DNA from: Saccharomyces uvarum
Taxonomy: Eukaryota; Ascomycota; Saccharomycetes; Saccharomycetales; Saccharomycetaceae
Assembly: GCA_947243795.1 (NCBI GenBank)
Contig: OX365940.1
Location: forward strand, 744,001 to 808,000
Reading direction: 5' to 3'
DNA length: 64,000 nucleotides
Each line of letters begins with the position of its first letter. The stretch's first letter is position 1. A program made the position numbers and the translations under genes. The notes under the pieces were generated by a model. The model was not told the DNA's origin. It saw nothing but the letters and a program-made list of their open reading frames with translations, and did no database searches. Of this stretch, positions 27,914-38,214 are shown piece after piece.

Positions 27914-30900
27914 CTAGAATTGAGAAAAACTAATGATCAATGGATGAACACAATGCCTTGTTAGTTCGTCGATAAAGCTGACGTATTCTGAAGGAAAGTA
28001 GGACTCAATCAATGTCTTTAATAACGTTATTCTTGAAAAAACTTCGACATTGGAACACCATCCAACGGGACAGTCTCTGGTGTTCTCATTGTTGAAATGC
28101 TCTATTAGAGTGTCCTTCATGTAGGATATCTTGTCCTTGTAACGCCCTGGAATATCTTTTGCAGTCAATTTTATCATGTCAAACAAACGCATCGCCCGTT
28201 CAAGATCATTAATAAACTGATTGTCCTTTTCTGTAGTAAAGAGAATGTTTGTTGCTGATTTTTCGGCAGCAAATATATCACATACATTCACATATTGAAA
28301 CAACTGTGACCACAACTCATCTATAACGTCAGGGCCAGTAAAAATTTCAGCAAACTTCTTTGTAAAAAGAAGAGTGGTTACACCAATATTTTTATTGCAT
28401 TCCCAATCTTCAGATTGTATAAAATTTTTATTCAAATAGAATGAAGCCTTTTCTCTTATTTCTGAATCATCGTCCCATAGGAAGTTAAATATTTGAATTA
28501 ATATCTTAAAGTTTTTGTCACTACCAGTATAGGCGATTAAACAGTTCAGAGATGCTAGCCTAAAATCCTTAGAACAAGAATCGGAGAAAAATTCCTGCAT
28601 CAGACTCCAAATCTGATTAAATGTCTTTGAGGACAGTTGGGCGCTTAGTGATGAGATGGCAGAGAGTTTTGTTTCTTCGCTGTTATCCATTTCGATGAGG
28701 TTGGTAGATGTAGATAAGGATAGAGCACCCTCCTTTCTTGATAAAATTTTTACAACTAAAGCTTTAGCCATGGGCAATAAATTATCAACTTGGAGTAGTA
28801 TTTGTAGTTTTTCGAGAAATTCTGAACTTCTCGTGGTGATCCAGGTAAATCTGGTGTCCATATGCTGTAGTGTTTTAAGTTGAACTTCATAAAATGGAGA
28901 GTACAATCCCAATAAATAAATATCTTCAAAATGCGCGCTATCCTCATACTCTAAGAGAAAGTCTAACACTTGAGCAAGATATAGCTGTTTACTACCGTTG
29001 ACGGCATACTCATCATTCTCAAAAGTAAACACGTTTCTTAAAGTTCTGATATAGTCCTCCAAAACAGGTTCGGGTGTACCACAGTTCTTCCCTAATATAG
29101 AACGTGTTAATTCTAAGTAGGCCTTTTGAGTCACGAAACATTTATTCTCCACTAAAAACTCCTTTTTCTTTTCAAATATTTTTTGAATCAACTCACTATC
29201 ATTAGTCTCTTTAAGGTATTGTGGAGCTATGTGTTGAAGCGCTAGCAAGTGCGCATGCAACTGGTTTTGTCTCTTAGTGGATGCCAAATCAAGCAGTTTT
29301 CTTGTCTCTTCTTCTGGATTTTCAGACAACGAATTCAAAACTCTGGATGCCATGTCTCTGATTTTCCAATTCACACTAGATAAACATTTGTAAACCAGAC
29401 TACTAAATTCGTTCAAACCAGTGTAACCTGGTGTGGGCCTCAACCTAAGTAACACGTTGAGAATTAAGAAAATACTCTCAACTTTGTAGTTTTCCTTCTC
29501 ATCACTAGATCCTTGAGAAACGGAAATGTTTAAAATATCTAATAGTAGACTTCTCAAACCTGAATACTTGGTAAAAAATAATTTCGCACTGACGCTTCTA
29601 CCCACTTTTCCAAAAATTCTATTTTGTAAGGAGGTGAATAGCATGATTGAACAGTTCCTTAAAGCCCATATATCACAATCAAAGTTCAATAAGGCTATTT
29701 CTAGCGCATCGGAAACAAATGGCGTGCAGTGCTCAGAGAGCTTTGGTTCGACAAATATTGCGTTTATACAATTTATAGCATTAACCTGGGGTAAGTCGAA
29801 TTCATCTTGGTGAGGAGGAACTGGAAGCTTTGCAAAGGATAATAATTTTTTGAAATTTCTTTGCAATAAGGGTCTTCCCTTGGTTACTTCAGCACTTAGG
29901 ACAGTTGTTACCAAAAAGGGCAACCCTCCCGACCTTCTTGTAATGTGTTGGGTTTTAGATTCTAAAGACTTCATACTCTTGGTCAAAAGCTCCTCCAAGA
30001 TTGCTGGAGATTCCAGCTGGCAACGAAAACAATATGTTCTCAGTCCGGGTAGAACAGCTTGAAATGCACCACTATGGCGAATGGTTGAAAGTTGAAGTGT
30101 AAAAAGATCACCGATACAGTTTAATTGATTACTCGTTAAAGGATATCTTTTTAATATAGTTTCGATCAAGTCAGATGCTTCCTTGATAGCTCTAAATGCA
30201 TGGCTTATTATCACTTGATCTGGAACCCCACAATTAATATATTTCTCAGGCAATATACCGTTTGCTGAATCATGACATACCACACTCTTCGTGGCTTCCC
30301 AGTTCGCAAGGACGAGATCTATTGACTTAGAGACTATGTTGGATGTATCTTGAGTATTTTCTTCAAAGTTATACTTATCCAGAACCGCGCTTAGGGCCGC
30401 AAAGTGTGCACCAATTGAATTGTTTGCACAGCCAATATTGTCATCATGCAAATCTCGTACCATTTGCGATAATGTTTCAATTGTTCGGTCAACGAAGCTT
30501 CCCTGTGAACCCGTAATCGTAAATATAAACTCGTATACTGTAGCACCTGCATCACCTTTTTCATATTTGTTCAAAAGTGAATCAGCAGTCCTTTCTAGAG
30601 AGTTCATGTTTATCGTGTTTAAGAGCTGTTTAGATTCATCAGCGCTAATCATCATAAACAACAATTCCTTGGATAATTCACGAACATCGGCAAAATTATT
30701 GACCAAAAGGTCAGTAAGTAATCTCAAAAATGTAACGTCTTGCAGGACGGTAATAGAAAATGGGTATTCTCTTTTGTTTTGGTTATCTAAAAACTGATGT
30801 GGCGTCATTTTATCAATACCAGACTTAATTAGTATATGTAGAAGTTTCAGGGCTGTTACGTTACATTGGTACAAAGAACCTGGTGCCAATTGGTGCTTGA

Positions 30901-32194
30901 TGTAGTCACATAACCAAGCCAAAAAGACTCGTGATTCTTCTACTTGGGTTAGTTTTTCCTTCTGCTCATCAGGAAATTTCCCAGCCTTTTTAAGCTTTCC
31001 TGCATCTCTGGCTAAAGAATATGTGCAATCTCTAACTCGAAAAATGAAATGTTTCATTGAACTGCAAAAGTAATTTCTCCGTTCAAGCTCTGTATCCACA
31101 AAGAATGCATTCAAGTGTTGTTTAATGATTTTGAAGATGTAAGGATGGATAGGTTTCGATTTTTTTGTTGAAAAAGTCAGTATTTCAAATACTTGGAGTT
31201 TAAATTCATCTTGTTCCAGAAGTTTATTAATGAACTCTATGGTGGCATATTTGTTGTCATGAAAAGGCTCTTCTTCTATACCCAATTCTTGCCCAATTTT
31301 TAATAGTGAAAGCAGGAGTGATGGATCCTCAATAGGCATCTGTTTGAGAAAACTCGTGAAAGCTTTATTTGGCATATTTTTGAATAACGGAATCATAACA
31401 TACAAATTGATGGATTTGGTATACCGGCTATCATGAATATATTTCAGAGCTGGGTTTTTCCATAATTGTATCCATTCCTCGACAAAACTCTCATTATCTT
31501 TAAAATGCATTCTATAAACGTTTATCAGTAAGCTAACAATACATTTGCCAACTGGGTTGGCTAATAAATCGGAGCACATCAAAGAGAAGGAGTTTTCGAT
31601 GAAGTTTGGCTTTTTTTCTAAAATATAGTAGAGATCAAAGTTAGAAGAAAGCGCATCAATTAAGTAGTATTGGACACGTAATGTAGAAGGTATTTCTAAT
31701 ATCTCGTTCATCCAATTGAATAAAATATCCTTCAAAACTGACACAGGATATATAACTTTTAGTAAGTTCAGTAATTTCCCGAAGAGATCTCTCAAAGCAT
31801 TTGTCAACGGAGCACCACCGTCAGCCCAATAGTCAAGGACATATTCAAAGATAACATTGCTGTTCGTGACAGTTAAAATATCCTTACTTACAACCGATAA
31901 ATATTTTTCAGAATCAATCTTTTTGCTTGCAATGATTTGGTGACTTCTTAACAAACAAATTGAGAAAGTGTCTGGGAAAATCAACCTGGTGGATTCGTTT
32001 AAATCCGGTAGCCCATCTTTAATATATTGGATTAGATATCCGAGATTTTGCTCGAATTTGGTTAATATATCATTTTTATTTTCATCGTTAATCTTTGCTG
32101 GATTATTAGCTATCAAAAACTCTTTAATTCGGAAAAGCTCATCTTGATGGCTTGATAATTGTTTTGTCATAATTGACTCTCCCAGAATCTTCAA
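27914..32194 (-). CDS. TRM732: Trm7-partner Trm732 (THADA/DUF2428 family)
   Basis: Trm732 partners the methyltransferase Trm7 to make 2'-O-methylation at tRNA position 32 in the anticodon loop of tRNA-Phe, Trp and Leu. The 1426-residue protein (about 1420 in S. cerevisiae) is a large helical-repeat scaffold. The DUF2428 core lies near the middle and includes RRSGGLPFLVTTVLSAE, the invariant RxSGGLP motif of THADA proteins. LEDYIRTLRNVFTFENDEYA and the tract with NWKIRDMASRVLNSL are also typical. The ATG at 32194 gives MKILGESI before MTKQLSSHQDEL; the ATG at 32170 is an equally likely start. A perfect PAC element lies 60 bp upstream. Confidence 0.93.
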   Translation of the reverse strand: MKILGESIMTKQLSSHQDELFRIKEFLIANNPAKINDENKNDILTKFEQNLGYLIQYIKDGLPDLNESTRLIFPDTFSICLLRSHQIIASKKIDSEKYLSVVSKDILTVTNSNVIFEYVLDYWADGGAPLTNALRDLFGKLLNLLKVIYPVSVLKDILFNWMNEILEIPSTLRVQYYLIDALSSNFDLYYILEKKPNFIENSFSLMCSDLLANPVGKCIVSLLINVYRMHFKDNESFVEEWIQLWKNPALKYIHDSRYTKSINLYVMIPLFKNMPNKAFTSFLKQMPIEDPSLLLSLLKIGQELGIEEEPFHDNKYATIEFINKLLEQDEFKLQVFEILTFSTKKSKPIHPYIFKIIKQHLNAFFVDTELERRNYFCSSMKHFIFRVRDCTYSLARDAGKLKKAGKFPDEQKEKLTQVEESRVFLAWLCDYIKHQLAPGSLYQCNVTALKLLHILIKSGIDKMTPHQFLDNQNKREYPFSITVLQDVTFLRLLTDLLVNNFADVRELSKELLFMMISADESKQLLNTINMNSLERTADSLLNKYEKGDAGATVYEFIFTITGSQGSFVDRTIETLSQMVRDLHDDNIGCANNSIGAHFAALSAVLDKYNFEENTQDTSNIVSKSIDLVLANWEATKSVVCHDSANGILPEKYINCGVPDQVIISHAFRAIKEASDLIETILKRYPLTSNQLNCIGDLFTLQLSTIRHSGAFQAVLPGLRTYCFRCQLESPAILEELLTKSMKSLESKTQHITRRSGGLPFLVTTVLSAEVTKGRPLLQRNFKKLLSFAKLPVPPHQDEFDLPQVNAINCINAIFVEPKLSEHCTPFVSDALEIALLNFDCDIWALRNCSIMLFTSLQNRIFGKVGRSVSAKLFFTKYSGLRSLLLDILNISVSQGSSDEKENYKVESIFLILNVLLRLRPTPGYTGLNEFSSLVYKCLSSVNWKIRDMASRVLNSLSENPEEETRKLLDLASTKRQNQLHAHLLALQHIAPQYLKETNDSELIQKIFEKKKEFLVENKCFVTQKAYLELTRSILGKNCGTPEPVLEDYIRTLRNVFTFENDEYAVNGSKQLYLAQVLDFLLEYEDSAHFEDIYLLGLYSPFYEVQLKTLQHMDTRFTWITTRSSEFLEKLQILLQVDNLLPMAKALVVKILSRKEGALSLSTSTNLIEMDNSEETKLSAISSLSAQLSSKTFNQIWSLMQEFFSDSCSKDFRLASLNCLIAYTGSDKNFKILIQIFNFLWDDDSEIREKASFYLNKNFIQSEDWECNKNIGVTTLLFTKKFAEIFTGPDVIDELWSQLFQYVNVCDIFAAEKSATNILFTTEKDNQFINDLERAMRLFDMIKLTAKDIPGRYKDKISYMKDTLIEHFNNENTRDCPVGWCSNVEVFSRITLLKTLIESYFPSEYVSFIDELTRHCVHPLIISFSQF

Positions 32195-32703
32195 AGTGGT
32201 GTACCGATAACGCTCAACGTTAAAGGGTTTTACAACGAATGTTGTGAATCTTTGCGATGAGCTTTTTCATTTCTGAAATTTTACTTTGCATTTTTCAGCC
32301 TAGACAAATTTTCGATGGGAAAAAAAAGAAAAGCACATATATGTGACAGTGAACCATAACAACTTGCCACCAAATAGTAAGGGTAAACAAAGTAGTAATT
32401 TGCAGCTAAAATAAAAAGTGCGTTTGTAGTGGCAGTTCTTGTTTGTTGCGTAATACTGTTTCGTAAAGCTGTTAGATAGTGGCTCTAATTCTTCTAATCC
32501 ATGAACAATACCTTAATCCTACTTGAAAACAAAAACTAAACTGTTTTGTGTTATTTCTTTTTTTGTTATCTATATATAAATATATTTATATAGGTAAAAA
32601 GAAAACCCTCTCTTGTAATGAATGGACTAGAAAAATATAACTATAAATATAATATGAATAATTGACGCAGTAAAGGACATGAAGTACACTTATCCAGGTA
32701 AAA
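32195..32703. promoter_or_regulatory. TRM732 promoter / TIF11 3' region
   Basis: This 509-bp tandem region holds the PAC element near its left end and AT-rich 3'-processing sequence (TATATATAAATATATTTATATA) near 32570-32592, downstream of TIF11. No gene is supported. Confidence 0.45.
32254..32263. promoter_or_regulatory. PAC element upstream of TRM732
   Basis: GCGATGAGCT is a perfect match to the PAC consensus (GCGATGAGMT) bound by Dot6/Tod6 in promoters of rRNA and ribosome-biogenesis genes. It lies about 60-90 bp upstream of TRM732. The TGAAATTTT a few bases further is reminiscent of RRPE, which often pairs with PAC. Confidence 0.65.
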
Positions 32704-33165
32704 TTAAATGTCATCAATATCAAGTTCTTCATCCTCACCTTCATCATCATCTTCATCAGCATTACCAAATTCAAAGTTGACGTCTTCGTCAGATTCGAAA
32801 CCAAAGTTATCGGTTTCATTAATCTTAGCGTTCTCAGGAAGTTCACCCTGGGTCTTCAATGTTCTAGCTTCATCTAGATTATATTTGTGGACAACATCAC
32901 ATTGGTCGTCTTGGAAATCTCTCAAAGAAACAAGAATAATATCACCTTGTCCCATCCAGACCTTCTTTCTTAACTTACCTCTGATATGAGCCATTCTTTT
33001 ATTCCCGTCAAAACAACTGGCTTCGACTCTACCATTACCCAACATCTTGGTTATTTGAGCATATTCCTGGCCTTCTTCTTTGTAATAAAGCTCACGCTTT
33101 GGACCGTCATAGTCGTTCTTACCTCTTCTACCTTTTTTACCACCTTTAGTGTTTTTCTTACCCAT
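32704..33165 (-). CDS. TIF11: Translation initiation factor eIF1A (Tif11)
   Basis: Tif11 binds the A site of the 40S subunit, promotes ternary-complex recruitment and scanning, and helps start-codon selection. The 153-residue length matches yeast eIF1A. It has the basic N-terminal tail ([18 protein letters not shown]) and the S1/OB-fold core with [40 protein letters not shown] and [19 protein letters not shown]. The acidic unstructured C-tail ends DELDIDDI-like. Codon bias is strong, as for an abundant factor. Confidence 0.98.
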   Translation of the reverse strand: MGKKNTKGGKKGRRGKNDYDGPKRELYYKEEGQEYAQITKMLGNGRVEASCFDGNKRMAHIRGKLRKKVWMGQGDIILVSLRDFQDDQCDVVHKYNLDEARTLKTQGELPENAKINETDNFGFESDEDVNFEFGNADEDDDEGEDEELDIDDI

Positions 33166-33535
33166 TATGAACTTGGCTCTATGTTGTAGTAATCGTGTGG
33201 CAAATACGATCTCCTCATTATTAGAGGCTTCTTCCGCAAACTAGATTTAAAGCTTTTTTTTTCACTATTACTTCTTGCGGTGAAAAGAAAAATGAAAAAA
33301 AAAAAAGTGAAAAATTCGTTATTCGTAACTAACGATGATAATACTGAAATACAAGTGCCCAGTTACGAAAATGAACACCAGATAGCTCTGTGATTGAACT
33401 CGTTTGTAATTTATCGTGCTGTATATAGATACGTAGGAGAATATTGTACTTTTATTCATAATTGCTCGTAAAAATCATAACTAAAGAAAAATAAATATAA
33501 TAGCCTTGAAAGTGTAAGAAAAAAAGAATGTCTAC
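33166..33535 (-). promoter_or_regulatory. TIF11 promoter / TPS3 3' region
   Basis: A 370-bp tandem intergenic region. An A-rich tract with GTGAAAAATT near 33305 could be an RRPE-like element for TIF11. No gene is seen. Confidence 0.4.
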
Positions 33536-36500
33536 TCAAGCTGCCGTCATATCGTGAAGAATAGTGAAAAGTTCGTTGACACCGTTGATGTGCTCCTTGG
33601 CGTATGTAGATCTGGAGCTACCATAAAGAATGGTGTAGCCGAATTTCAGATTGTTTTTTTCAACTTCTTGCTTGACCAACTTGAACAATGGCTCAATGAT
33701 AGGTGATGTTGAACCGGAAATACAAACAAAATCCACATGGTTTTGTAAATGTTTTTTATTGCTCCTAAAACTCATCGAAGAGTTTGTCCTTGATAGAGAG
33801 ATTCTGCTGTTGTCGGTAGTATTAACACCACTATTGTAAAATTTCATCAAAAATTCAGCAGCGGCTAAGGCCAACCCCGTTTGTTGAACAAAAACAATAT
33901 TCTTATGCACATAAGCGTGGATATCCTTATCATCGAATAAAGTGTTGATGTGTGTGATAGCTTCACCAATCACGGTTGGGACACGGTCTTGATCTTCTGC
34001 ATTTTCTGTATGGAATCTGATCATAGAATCGGCAATCTTGTAATAGGAGCCTGGTAATCTTTCTACTTTTTCGTCAAAGATCTTGGCTACTTCCTGCATC
34101 CAATCGAGCTCTTCCACAATATTGTACCACGACCCATTAACTCTAACATAGGCACCATTTTCAGCTATTAAACCGATGTTTAAGACACCATTGTATAAAC
34201 CTTCAAATGTATTCTTGGTAAAGGAACTCAAAACATAAACAATGTTATTAGAGCTCAATTCACTTAATAGAGATAGTATTCTTGATGTTGGAGGCTCTGA
34301 AATCTTGAAGATGAACAAGTGCTTTTTAGAAGCTCTGTAATCAGAACAGAATTTTTCTGGAGCTAAATTGAAAACAGTGGATGTTTCTTGGTTGGATTCC
34401 CAAGCATTACTCACGTACTCGCAACATTTAGTGATCCAGTTATCCGAATCATGTTCAATCACACATTTGAATAATTTCTTCCATCTACGTCTCTTCTCTT
34501 CAGGGGACATTTCCAAACTTCTCTTGATACTCTGTGCTACCTGGTTTATATCCCATGGGTTGATTAAGATAGCACCTTCCTTTAAGACGGAAGAACTACC
34601 GGTGAATTCAGATAAAAGCAAAGGCGCATTTTTTTCAAATGAACTAACGATAAATTCGTGACATGTTAAATTCATACCTTCTCTTAAGGCATTCACTAAG
34701 AAAGCGTCAGCTTCACAATTCAATGCCAAATATTGGGCAAAATCCAATTCTTGATGTAAAAAGACCACTGGTTGAGAAATACTGATATTCGAAGATAGAG
34801 AGTTGATTCTATCAACGACAACCATGATTTGACGCTCATATTCAGGATCTGAACTCTTCCCGATACATATTTGAATCAAAACGACTTTTTCGATGTATTC
34901 AGGATTTTCTTTCAAAAACCTTTCGTAAGCCAACATTTTCTTTTGGAGACCTCTGATTCTGTCAAATTGATCACGACAAACAATCAATTTTTTGTCATGC
35001 CATCTTTCTTTAATCAATTGACGCCATTCCAGCACGGACTCGTTTCTCAATTGCGATGCCAAATGGAAATAATCAATACCGATTGGCGCGTACATCACTG
35101 AAACAATATTGCAATGGTACTTAACCTCGTCATTGGAGACGTCTGCAGCCAGTAACCTATTACAAGTTTGCAGGAAATGTCTCTTATATTCTTTAGTTTG
35201 AAATCCAACAAAGTTTGCACCTATGATACCTTCAAGGATTTTTTCTCTGTTAGCAAGGCACCTAAAGACCTCACTACTTGGGAACGAAACGTGTAAGAAA
35301 AACCCAATCTTAGCCTTGGGCAGTTTTTCTCTTACCATTTGCGGAACAAGCATCAGATGGTAATCATGAATCCAGATAGTGTCACCTGGTCTGTAAACGG
35401 CAACAATTTTATCAGCAAACTTTTGGTTGACCTTTTGATAGTAATCCCAGGAATGATCTTCAAAAGCCTTTGAATTTGGATTATCCGGAATTTGATAATG
35501 TAGAGTAGGCCACAAGATTTGCTTGGCATAGTTTTTATAAGCCCCTTTGAAAGTGATATCATCAGTGACCACTGAGTAAGAATTAAAATCGTGTTCCAAC
35601 TTCTTTGTAATCTTCTGGCAAACTTCGTGAGGAAGTTCATCAGTGGGGATACCCATGGTACCTACCCAGGAAACAGGTTCTTTCACGGTTTTTTCAGCGA
35701 CTGCAATATTAACTGCATTTTTCAAGGATCCGTTCCCTTTGTCGCTATCGACTATTGTCCACGGCAAATGTTTAAACAGTTCATACGAATTTCTCATCAG
35801 AGATGCTCTTAGTTTCGCATTATTTGAATAGCCACCGAATTTAGGGACGTTGTATTCTTTGGTAGCATCAGTCTCCAAATCAGAATCGATATCGTCTCCA
35901 CTATCAGAATCTTCAATAAAGTTATCGTGAAATTGCTCACAATACCTCAAATTGGAACCTGTAGATGCGGTGGTGCTAGTAGAATCGCCAGCAGTACCAC
36001 CGGAAACTCTTTTCATGGAGGGCAAGGAGGCTTGCTGTTGGAACTCCTCTCTAACTTTGGCCACATCTACAACGGCAGGGTCCACACCTGGGACGCTCTT
36101 GGAAACCGGGGTAATCACGGCACTCTTGGATGAGCTTCTAGTCCTAGGAGAACAAGCGTCAAATGACAAATTAGCATTTTTCAAAAGGCTAGAGCTCAAG
36201 TCGTTATGGTGAGATGATGGAGCATTGGGAGAAGAGGCAGACGCTTCTTGGGAGGGAGAACAGACTCTGGCACTAGGAGCTGAGAAAAACTCTTCCACTG
36301 AAGGCTGTAGGACAGCGGAAGCAGAACTCACTGGGTTTGACTGAGGGTTACCGGAGTTGGTCGCATGGGTGGCATTGGCAGTCAATTCTTCTAAGAATTG
36401 CTCAGAGGATAGCATCTCCATGCCATTATGGAAGTTGGCCGCCGTGGCCGGTGTGGCTGTCGTGATCCTAGACAAAGGATCACCATTGATCTGAGGCTCT

Positions 36501-36691
36501 TGGGGCAAACCGATATGATGAGAGTTTGCCGAAGTCACGGAACTACTTCTTTCTTGTTTCCCCAATTCTTGATTGTTGCAGTCCACCTTGATCATACTCG
36601 ATTCAACCAGCTTGGCGGTGTCTAAATTCGTGACATCAGCCTCGAACTGGGGCGTGTATGGTAAGAACAAAGAAGCGACGATGATAGTCAT
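33536..36691 (-). CDS. TPS3: Trehalose synthase complex regulatory subunit Tps3
   Basis: Tps3 is a large regulatory subunit of the trehalose-6-phosphate synthase/phosphatase complex with Tps1, Tps2 and its duplicate Tsl1. The 1051-residue protein (1054 in S. cerevisiae) has a Ser/Thr-rich N-terminal third, probably phospho-regulated. A GT20 synthase-like domain follows (from about residue 330; VAVYRPGDTIWIHDYHLMLV, KIGFFLHVSFPSSEVF, LREGMNLTCHEFI). The C-terminal part is a degenerate HAD phosphatase-like domain. The catalytic DXDXT of the phosphatase is not obvious in the C-terminal domain, in agreement with a regulatory role. Two AGGGG stress cores lie in its upstream region. Confidence 0.97.
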   Translation of the reverse strand: MTIIVASLFLPYTPQFEADVTNLDTAKLVESSMIKVDCNNQELGKQERSSSVTSANSHHIGLPQEPQINGDPLSRITTATPATAANFHNGMEMLSSEQFLEELTANATHATNSGNPQSNPVSSASAVLQPSVEEFFSAPSARVCSPSQEASASSPNAPSSHHNDLSSSLLKNANLSFDACSPRTRSSSKSAVITPVSKSVPGVDPAVVDVAKVREEFQQQASLPSMKRVSGGTAGDSTSTTASTGSNLRYCEQFHDNFIEDSDSGDDIDSDLETDATKEYNVPKFGGYSNNAKLRASLMRNSYELFKHLPWTIVDSDKGNGSLKNAVNIAVAEKTVKEPVSWVGTMGIPTDELPHEVCQKITKKLEHDFNSYSVVTDDITFKGAYKNYAKQILWPTLHYQIPDNPNSKAFEDHSWDYYQKVNQKFADKIVAVYRPGDTIWIHDYHLMLVPQMVREKLPKAKIGFFLHVSFPSSEVFRCLANREKILEGIIGANFVGFQTKEYKRHFLQTCNRLLAADVSNDEVKYHCNIVSVMYAPIGIDYFHLASQLRNESVLEWRQLIKERWHDKKLIVCRDQFDRIRGLQKKMLAYERFLKENPEYIEKVVLIQICIGKSSDPEYERQIMVVVDRINSLSSNISISQPVVFLHQELDFAQYLALNCEADAFLVNALREGMNLTCHEFIVSSFEKNAPLLLSEFTGSSSVLKEGAILINPWDINQVAQSIKRSLEMSPEEKRRRWKKLFKCVIEHDSDNWITKCCEYVSNAWESNQETSTVFNLAPEKFCSDYRASKKHLFIFKISEPPTSRILSLLSELSSNNIVYVLSSFTKNTFEGLYNGVLNIGLIAENGAYVRVNGSWYNIVEELDWMQEVAKIFDEKVERLPGSYYKIADSMIRFHTENAEDQDRVPTVIGEAITHINTLFDDKDIHAYVHKNIVFVQQTGLALAAAEFLMKFYNSGVNTTDNSRISLSRTNSSMSFRSNKKHLQNHVDFVCISGSTSPIIEPLFKLVKQEVEKNNLKFGYTILYGSSRSTYAKEHINGVNELFTILHDMTAA

Positions 36692-37039
36692 TGAGTTTTG
36701 CTGTGGTTATTGTTTTTTCGGTTTATGGATAGCAAGCAGTAAATACGGAGCCAGGATCTGCGATGGAGTTCTTGATGTCTTCTTGTTATAGCGAATGGAT
36801 CGAAAACAATAATAACACTCAACACTTGAACGGGACGTAATACTGTTGAATGTTCGTCCACCAGCTCGATGTTCCTTGGAATTGCTGCCTGCTGCGTGCC
36901 AAAGGGGATTAATTAATTCCAGGGGCACCGCGCGAGGCCAGGAGAACAATTGATTACGTAGCGAAGAAAGGTCCCTCTTGGTGGAGGGACAAATACCTTT
37001 AGTATGGCAGATTGCGACCGGGACCAGGACATTGTAGCT
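36692..37039. promoter_or_regulatory. Divergent promoter TPS3 / YMR262W
   Basis: This 348-bp divergent promoter has two STRE cores (AGGGG at 36903-36907 and 36921-36925), about 215-235 bp upstream of TPS3. This fits the known Msn2/4 control of trehalose genes. An open frame runs into YMR262W from 37004, but the family start is the ATG at 37040. Confidence 0.5.
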
Positions 37040-37981
37040 ATGAATAAGCTGGTCGATGCACACTGCCACGTTAGTACTGACCCAGAAAGCCCATGTGGCG
37101 GGGATGACGGAGGGTTTCAGGGCACGGTACGATGCGTGATGTCATCAAACCCTTACGACTGGAGTAATTTGAAAAAAATGGCCAGCAATGGCAGACGGAA
37201 GGACTATATATGCGTAGGGTTTGGTGTTCATCCTTGGTACAGCCACCTGTTTTACGTGGGGGAGCAGCGCGACAAGCTTTCCCACTACCAAGGCGTACTG
37301 GAATATAAGGACGCAGACCAGTTCGCCCGTTTGGTCCAGGTGCTGCCTGCACCTCTAGATCTTGAAGAGTATATAGCAAGGGAGTTCGACGACACACTGG
37401 TTGATGTGATTGGCGAGATCGGGCTGGATAAGCTTTTCAGACTACCCGCAAACGGATTCTACACGCAAGGCGACAAGGCCAGGCTAACTACGGTGAAAGT
37501 CAAACTGTCGCATCAGGAGGCGGTCTTCAGGCGGTTTTGTCAGTTGGCCAGAGACACACGTAGGCCCGTCTCCATCCACGGCGTTAAGTGCCACGGGAAA
37601 CTGAACGACATCTGCAACGAAGAGCTCTTGCCCTGCTCGTCCGTCAAGATATGCTTGCACTCGTACACAGGGTCCAAAGAGACACTCTTGGGCCAATGGC
37701 TCAAGACCTTTTCTCCGGACCGTGTCTTTGTAAGCTTGTCCAAATGGATCAACTTCAAGAACCCAGAAGAGGGCAACGGCCTGGTCAGGAGCCTACCTCC
37801 CACGTGCATACTAACGGAAACAGACTTCCCCATCGACAACCCAGATCCAGTATACCAAGTAGATCTTACGGAGCAGCTACAATATCTGAACGCCCAGATT
37901 GCGCAGGCATGGGGTGAGGGCCATGATGCCTCATATGCCACCTCGCATGTGTACGACAACTTCCAGAGGTTTATTAAATAA
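37040..37981 (+). CDS. YMR262W: TatD-family metal-dependent hydrolase-like protein, YMR262W orthologue
   Basis: This 313-residue protein has exactly the S. cerevisiae length when started at MNKLVDAHCHV. It has TatD-type amidohydrolase features: the N-terminal metal site DAHCHV, VIGEIGLDKL with the bridging Glu, SIHGVKCHGKL, CLHSYTGSKE and LTETDFPID near the C-terminus. TatD enzymes are deoxyribonucleases of the TIM-barrel metallo-hydrolase clan; no substrate has been established for this yeast member. An upstream in-frame ATG at 37004 would add 12 residues and is less likely. Confidence 0.93.
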   Translation: MNKLVDAHCHVSTDPESPCGGDDGGFQGTVRCVMSSNPYDWSNLKKMASNGRRKDYICVGFGVHPWYSHLFYVGEQRDKLSHYQGVLEYKDADQFARLVQVLPAPLDLEEYIAREFDDTLVDVIGEIGLDKLFRLPANGFYTQGDKARLTTVKVKLSHQEAVFRRFCQLARDTRRPVSIHGVKCHGKLNDICNEELLPCSSVKICLHSYTGSKETLLGQWLKTFSPDRVFVSLSKWINFKNPEEGNGLVRSLPPTCILTETDFPIDNPDPVYQVDLTEQLQYLNAQIAQAWGEGHDASYATSHVYDNFQRFIK

Positions 37982-38214
37982 AGAATACCCGCATAAATAT
38001 AACATGATAGCCTTGCTTCTCTTTTTTTCTCATGCATATACTTATTTATATCGAGGTAACGCCGTTCCGGAGAGGAAAAGCGTCTTTTTCTATATTGTGA
38101 AATTTTTCAGAATATTACTGAACCTTCAAAAGAGTGGTTGTGTGGTCCATTGTGGAGTGCAATTCATTCAGTGGTTTGGCATTTTTGAAGGCATAGGCAC
38201 AGCACGAGACAATA

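Noticed and set aside
32586-32846. Frame overlapping the 3' end of TIF11
   Set aside because: Antisense-codon artefact of the acidic tail and AT-rich trailer; no similarity.
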